Shown piece after piece: positions 58,012 through 64,000 of a stretch of 64,000 nt of DNA (position 1 is the stretch's first letter; the number at the start of each line of letters is the position of its first letter). The notes below the pieces were generated by a model. The model ran no database searches. It saw nothing but the letters and a program-made list of their open reading frames with translations, and was not told the DNA's origin. This stretch comes from Liquidambar formosana (taxonomy: Eukaryota > Streptophyta > Magnoliopsida > Saxifragales > Altingiaceae): positions 8,533,991 through 8,597,990 of the forward strand of contig CM077827.1 in NCBI GenBank assembly GCA_039720395.1. The letters run 5' to 3'. The translations under genes and the position numbers were made by a program.

Positions 58012-58728
58012 AAGAAGAAGAAGAAGATGAAGAAGAAGAAGAAGAATACCAACAAAACTACTTTTCTGGATTTTAACTTTAAAAACTCTTTTTTTTTTTT
58101 TTCAAAAAAAAAAAAAAAACCTAGCTAACTTTATGAAAACCTAATTAACTTTAAAAACAAAATCTAGTTTACTTTACAAAAACCTAGCTAACTTTACAAA
58201 AAAAACCTTACAAACTTTACAAAAATCTAGTTAACTTTACAAAAAAAAAAACCTAGTTCTTTTCTTTCTTTTTTCGACAAGCTTTAAGTGCTAGTGATGA
58301 AGGATAAGAAGACCACACCAGTTATCCCAACTGCAAGCTCAACTGCATGAATTTGTTAGGTCCAACCGAGAAGCAGATTTGGGTGGGTTTAAATTTCCAA
58401 CTAAAAAGCAAATCTGGGTGGGTTTCTTCCTATTGAGGTTTGTTCCTCATTAATGGTGAGCATAAGGGAAAAAGGGGGGAAGGCTACTATGAAGCTTTAT
58501 AAACCCAACCATGGGTTCCCACCGCTTTAGAGGAGAGAGAAACCTACCATGGTTAAGAGAAGAGAGAGAAGAGTGATGCTTGAGAAGAGAGAGAAAGGTG
58601 GGAATGGGAAGAGTAAAGGGAGAGACTCATTGCTAACGATAGTGACATCTTCATCGGCGATTGAGGATAAGAGAAAGGTGAGCATAAGGATAGTGACATC
58701 TTCATCGACAATCTTGCAGTGCCAGTAG
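57456..58728. other. Intergenic, repeat-rich
   Basis: No gene. Long A tract with GAA repeats (57980-58045). A degenerate tandem of an about 22-bp unit with 'ACCTAGCTAACTTTA' (58118-58257). Purine-rich sequence after 58520. Confidence 0.5.
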
Positions 58729-59246
58729 TGTTGGAAATATTGTTAGGAATTTCAATTAAATCAATTATAACACAACAAACATCAACATGAATTTATTCAA
58801 TAGCAATCAACAATAATAATATTACAAGAAATAGAGTTTAGAATAGCCTGTAATTTGGATCAGGGCAAGCTACAAAGCGTTATCCTCAGAGAAAATACGC
58901 CCCAGTCTGCACTTGGTTTGCATGACGTTTCTCTTCCAAGATACAATGATCCTTCGGGTAGCCTTGTGTGCACTGTGCAACTAAGCGTTATCTCTCACCC
59001 AATCACATCTCTTCCATTATATATAAAGCATATGAAACATTGATCTCATCAATTAAAATATTAATACATATCATTAACCACATGATAATGGGTTGAGGGT
59101 TACTATATATTGTAGTAACTCTCCAATAATAACATCCCAACGATCACAAAGTGTAAATGACCAAATGGAATATAGAAAAGTAACATCAAAACATAAATAA
59201 AAACCAATAATTAAAATTAAAATTAATTTTAAATCAAATATTTACA
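58729..59246 (-). repeat. Candidate LTR, 518 bp
   Basis: Starts TGTTGGAAATATTG and ends ATTTACA (TG...CA). It is followed by ACAATCCCACATG, which on the minus strand resembles a polypurine tract (CATGTGGGATTG). A TTTATATATAATGG box lies inside (minus, about 59016). No second LTR or coding region was found. Confidence 0.4.
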
Positions 59247-60827
59247 ACAATCCCACATGATTTTAAAATTAAGATAGCAGTGTCTTCGACCGAGGGAGAA
59301 ACAATCACGGATAACATATATAAGGAGCATTGTTACTGTACAATGGGTATAGGTACTTTTCGGGTTTGAACCTACACTTAGTATTAGCAAGTTTCCGTCT
59401 AAAGGAGTCGTAGTGAACTAGTCTTAAACTAGGTCTTTAAACGCAAATTTCTACTTACCACACACACAGTACAAGTAATTCATTCGGTTCTAGTCCGATT
59501 GGCACTTTGAACGACCATGCGCGCGGATCTCGTATCATAAGTATTTTTAGGGAGTAGCCTATTTTCCCACATTAGCGACCCCACTACTATACTCACTTAG
59601 GTGAGACCTCTAAGGATAATCTGTGATCAACACCCCACAAAATTTTTTGCCTTAGACTCATTCAAGGCTAAGCTCTTCCTAAACCATCACAATTCTAAAC
59701 ACGATCATCATAGGCATGGGATTAGGGAATACCCCTCAAAATATTTTAACACTTCATCTAGTCACCCTACAATATGTTTCTTTTTTACTCATTGAACCCC
59801 CTTCATGGGATCTCCAATCATAGAGGTTAGGTGTCCACTGCAATGACTAATTTATAAGCTTCGATTCCATTCCCCTCAATGATTTGGGATTTAGCTTACG
59901 TGTTAATCCTTAGGTAATCACTCAATAAGAGTTATATCAATTTTATAATGACTCATTATTTTGGTTTTTTTTTTTTTTTTTTTTTTACATGGCTATTAGC
60001 CGTATTTTACACACCATCTTGTGTATCAATTTTCAATTTTTACACACTATAATGTACTTTACATAATAACATTAGTAGCAATTATAAATACATACTTTGC
60101 CCATGAAATGTTGTTATATAGTTCACACATTCATCAACCAACTCTAAACAATATGAGTGTGACAATATATAAATCAAATACTTCTAACAATGTCAAATTT
60201 TGTCACTTTATTATTTTTACGTTTACAATTGTTCTTTAAAAATATAGTCATAAATTAAAATGACATTATATCCATATAAATTACATACATGTTAACTATG
60301 TAAACTTTAAAACGTTACAAAATCCACATTATAGACAATTACACAATTTCCCATCAAAAAATTGCAACTACCACATAAAAAATAATTCATATTACCGCAA
60401 TGAACATTGTTCTGTTATAAAGCCCCACATTGAAGTAATTTTTATAAATTCCATGCACAATTAATATGGTTCAATACAAAACCCCACATGAGAATTATTA
60501 TAATTTAATTTTGTGGAATATATATGCCAACACGCTATCAGATTCATTATACAAACTTATGTTGAAAGAGCATATAAATTTATAATTCAATTATGTTTTT
60601 AAATAATAAATAATAAGACAACACATTCAGCTAACTTCCAATTCAAACATAGAACGTACACAGATGTTGTACATGGGATCCAACAAAATACCAAGCAGTA
60701 CCTGAATGATGAGACCCAGCCATAACAAGAAGTTCTGTCGAGGAAAGCAACTTTCTAGGCATTTCAAGATAAATGACATTATCAAACCATCAATTCATTC
60801 TTATTCTATGGTAACATATGTAAATAT
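59247..60827. other. Non-coding DNA, perhaps interior of the 58729 element
   Basis: AT-rich, no domain in any frame. It could be the interior of a large non-coding LTR element, but I cannot find its other end. Confidence 0.35.
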
Positions 60828-61100
60828 CACTACTACATGCAATAATCCAAATAAATAATAGTGAAAAACTGTGATCTATTACTTTTATCATAGTTTTTAA
60901 CCGTGATCTATTAAGGTGTGATCTAAAGTACCAACATTTGGTCACAGTTTTTAACCGTGATCTTTTTGAACTAAAGATCACAGTTTTTTTACAAAAGTGT
61001 GATCTTTTTTACAGTTTTGATCACAGTTTTTTGCAAAAAAATGTGATCTTTTCTTGGAAAAGATCATGGTAAAAAACTGTGATCTATTCTCTTTTATTTT
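60828..61100. mobile_element. Possible CACTA-like end with GATCACAGTTTTT subterminal repeats
   Basis: CACTACTACATG at 60828 is followed by at least eight copies, in both orientations, of an about 13-bp word (AAAACTGTGATC / GATCACAGTTTT). This is the pattern of a CACTA subterminal region. The matching right end was not found in the window. Confidence 0.5.
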
Positions 61101-61917
61101 TATTTTTTTTAAATAAATTTTCATTAGAGAACCTATGTTGCTACTGGTGGGCGAGGAACTTTTCGTTATTCTTACAATCACATTATAATTACTGAATTCA
61201 TCATTCAAGCACATTTCAAACATTGTAAATCAAAATGGAAAAGAGAAAAGCAAGAACAAAATTAAGAATGAAAAAACAAACAATTTCAAGTCTAAGTGCT
61301 ATAAATGATATTAATTCAAATTCTAATTGAATAAAAATTTGACATTCAAAAATATAATCAATTACTATTCTGTTACAATTTTATACAATTAATCATATTC
61401 TAGTTCCAACTCAAAAATTTGCCCCATTGAACTTCAAAAGTGCGATTCATGCATCCATCACGAACTACGAGGTTGTCACCTACAAAAATGAACAAAACAT
61501 TATATCAAAGTCACATCCTGACATCTAAAGATAAAGTATTTTCAATCTTCAAAAGTTTTCATAAGATGGTCCAATTTCAATTTAAGAAATGAAATAGCAA
61601 AGATATTTTATGGTTCCTATTCATTACAACATGAAAAGTTAGATAGTGGGTAGTTACAGTACTACTTTATTGCTAGGTAATATCCATGCATGTAATGTCA
61701 AATAATCAAATATTATTACTGCCTATTTTTTAACATTAGAAAGATTGTGATATATATGACTACCAGTCTACAAGTTCTCATAATTTCTTACCTCGATCAG
61801 TTCAAAATCAATTCCTTGCAAATTTTATATATCGAAAGTTTTGAAATTTTTAAAATTCATATTTTTTTTCTTTTCAAAGACAATTTAATTTGGAGAGAAT
61901 TTTATAAGGACTAAAAT
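61101..61917. other. Intergenic, nothing recognised
   Basis: AT-rich DNA without a coding signal, up to the breakpoint where array-unit DNA resumes. Confidence 0.45.
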
Positions 61918-62012
61918 TCTCTTGAAGTGAAGATAACACAAATAAGATCACTACATACTCTGTGTAAGTTAATGTTCAAGATAAAATTGATTGGTAGTTC
62001 CAAAAGGGATTA
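61918..62012 (-). repeat. Fourth DUF247 unit: intron fragment
   Basis: CTCTTGAAGTGAAGATAACA onward matches 2872-2966 and 19146-19231. It ends in GATTA directly before the LTR, the same insertion point as in unit 0. Confidence 0.85.
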
Positions 62013-62524
62013 TGACGTAGCAGAAAGCACATGAAAGAAAAAGGGCACCGCCTTCTTCTTAGAAAAATACTCAAATTCACGAGCAATAGAATAGAGTGTC
62101 ACACTCGAATCCACGAGCAAAAGAGTAAAAACTTAGTAAAGAAATTCTCATTGATCAAAGTTCTATTCTTGCCCATAGGGCTATAAGCCTATTTATAAAG
62201 AACTAAAGCTATGAAATAAAAATCCTAGCTTTACTAGAACAACTTAAACCAATTAGGAAAAGGAAATAACAAATTATACTAAATCTAGGAAAACATGAAA
62301 ATAGGAAAGGAATAAGAAAAATAAGCAAATTAAGCAAATCTAGTTAAGAACTTAACTAGATTTGGCCTTCTCGGCTGGGTGCGATTTTTTCTCAAAATCT
62401 AGTTATGATGCTAACTAGATTTGGCTCATGCTAACTAGATTTGCCTAGCCTCAAAGAGAACTTTTGATGATCCAGCAATGGCCAACCGCGAAGGCGACTA
62501 GTCGGGATGATTTGTCCTACATCA
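62013..62524 (-). repeat. LTR of TR-GAG copy 2
   Basis: TGACGTAG...CCTACATCA, 512 bp, collinear with 2967-3511. Confidence 0.85.
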
Positions 62525-62991
62525 GTCCCCTCCACTTGAAAACAACTCGCCCTCAAATTTATTGTATGTGCTTGAAGTTTTTCGTCCCAAACAAAAAGAT
62601 ACTTCGAGTACTTGATCAATTGCTTCATCTTCCCTCGAAATTTATGCTCTAAAATATTTTTTACTCAAACCATTATCTCTGTAGCCTTCAATTGATTAAT
62701 CAGTTCGATTAAACAAGGATTGATAACAAAATTAAATTTCTCGACCCCAATAAAATCAATGTTTTGCAACCTGTAAATATTGAGAAGATCAATTGATAAA
62801 GTATCAACTAGATGTTGTGATTGGATCTCTACCGAAATTTTGATGAGTTCTTTCTTTGATGAAATTTCACAATCAATGGTCTCCCCCAAAGCTTCATGCT
62901 AAAAAATTACTTCCTTTAGATCTTCAAACTTCTCACAATTTTCTTCCAATGGTGGTTGTACCTCATTAGGAATGACAACTACCTCTGTCTC

Positions 62992-63828
62992 TTAGGCTTC
63001 CACCACAATACTCTCAACCGCATCTTTAACATCAATTATGGACTCATCCTCTTCTTCAATAACCAAGTTAGCTTCTGGTTTTGGATCTTCAAAATTTTTA
63101 TGAACCTCTTGTTTTAGTGGTTGATTATAAAACTCCATGGTATAATCTCTCACACAATAATTACTACGCCCATAATCTTGATCTATATCGAATTCTTTAT
63201 AATCATAAAAAGAAAATTTAGATACTATCATTCTTCTCATTCTAGGCCATGAGCGAATATAAGATTTACCTTGTTGAGTTCTCGAAAATTGCAATTGATC
63301 CCACCACTTTGCAGCACAAAGTCTAAGCTTGAATGTTATAGCTTTTACCTTTTCCTCATCCGAGATCTTCACATAGTCGAAAAATATCTCCAAATTAAAT
63401 AACCAATAATAGTTTTCGTTCGAAAATCCATTGAAATTAGGAATATCTCTAAATTCTTTAAATTTCCGACGATTAGGAACGTGTCTACCAATAGGATGAT
63501 CAGGAGCCCCATCGTCGGCACAAACCTTATTGTCCTCACGTAGTAGCGTATTAGTCTTCATCGTTAACCTAGCAAGAGTTGCTTGTATTTCCCACAATGC
63601 TTGCTTGGTGTCGCGTTGAATCCTTGAAATTTTGGCCCTAGTAAGAGCCTCTTCTCCATATATGTACGTCGTCGTCAAAGAAGTTGCCACTATAGCGTGC
63701 AATTGCCATCTAACCAGGATGAAACCTCTTCTGATACCAATTGACGTAGTGGAAAGCATATGAAAGAAAAAGAGCACCGCATTTTTCTTAGAAAAATACT
63801 CGAATCCACGAGTAATAGAGTAAGACAC
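62992..63828 (-). pseudogene. Gag of TR-GAG copy 2, better preserved
   Basis: A 278-codon frame, but its first part runs through the right LTR and primer binding site, so the true gag starts later, about 63700 or below. Core blocks: 'RRKFKEFRDIPNFNGFSNEN', 'IFFDYVKISDEEKVKAITFK' and 'AAKWWDQLQFSRTQQGKSYI'. An acidic tail follows. More gag-related frames follow to 62431, split by stops, so the gene once ran to near the polypurine tract. No protease or pol. Confidence 0.8.
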
Positions 63829-64000
63829 TCGTATCTACGAGCAAAAGAGTAAAAACTTAGTGAAGAAATTCTTATTGATCAAAGTTCTATTTTTGCCCAT
63901 AACAAGCCTATTTATAAAGAACTAAAGCTATGAAATAGAAATCCTAGTTCTACTAGAACAACTTAAACTAATTAGGAAAAGGAAATAACAAATTATATTA

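Larger units (their letters stand above)
62013..64000 (-). mobile_element. Gag-only LTR retrotransposon (TR-GAG type), copy 2, cut by window end
   Basis: Left LTR 62013-62524, interior 62525-63741, right LTR from 63742 to beyond the window. Same layout and same insertion site as 2967-5239. Primer binding site TTGGTATCAG lies by the right LTR and the polypurine tract by the left LTR. Confidence 0.9.

Overview
This is a stretch of plant nuclear DNA, from a flowering plant and probably a eudicot; I cannot name the species. The genome type follows from the content: spliced genes with a plant-only DUF247 domain, Ty1/copia and Tat-type Ty3/gypsy retrotransposons with plant domain architectures, plant L1 LINEs, CACTA, hAT and Helitron elements, and a plant mobile domain (PMD) gene. 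There are no bacterial operons and I see no tRNA or rRNA genes.

The host backbone is a tandem array of one gene family, DUF247 (UPF0481 type), all on the minus strand. Each unit reads, in + coordinates: 3' coding exon, long intron, 5' coding exon, short 5'UTR intron, 5'UTR exon with a TATA box, then several kb of upstream DNA. Locus 0 (about 2.4-11.7 kb) has only its first coding exon in the window. Locus A (12.1-24.9 kb) has both coding exons. Locus B (25.4-57.3 kb) has both exons, scattered over 27 kb. A fourth unit fragment starts at 61,918 and runs off the window.

Every unit has been hit by different mobile elements, and the paralogous units supply the empty sites, so many boundaries can be read to the base. 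Locus 0 has a gag-only LTR element in its intron (2967-5239), a 5'-truncated L1 upstream (8484-10071), a triplicated 260-bp unit (10097-10876) and a duplicated promoter/first exon (6.4-7.6 kb). Locus A has a copia element with identical 216-bp LTRs in its second coding exon (12673-17433) and two non-autonomous hAT-like elements upstream (20666-21372, 22627-24469). Without the copia element its frame is open for 464 codons. Locus B has a 12.8-kb Tat-type gypsy element in exon 2 (25804-38567), a 5.5-kb CACTA element in exon 1 (46584-52065), and an insertion-rich intron holding a hAT transposon (40282-44225) and a 398-bp TRIM (44442-44839). It also has a nonsense codon and a 4-bp deletion. A Helitron (903-1377), a SINE and several MITEs fill the flanks.

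The most interesting item is inside the gypsy element: an antisense two-exon gene (26992-30329) between pol and the 3' LTR. It encodes a PMD protein fused through a 71-bp intron to an AT-hook and coiled-coil tail, about 1,088 residues in all, with its own upstream region carrying two G-boxes. Other notable points are the same gag-only LTR insertion at the same site in two units about 59 kb apart, gene fragments captured by the CACTA element, and the fact that the copia polyprotein and the gypsy gag are each broken by a single TGA.
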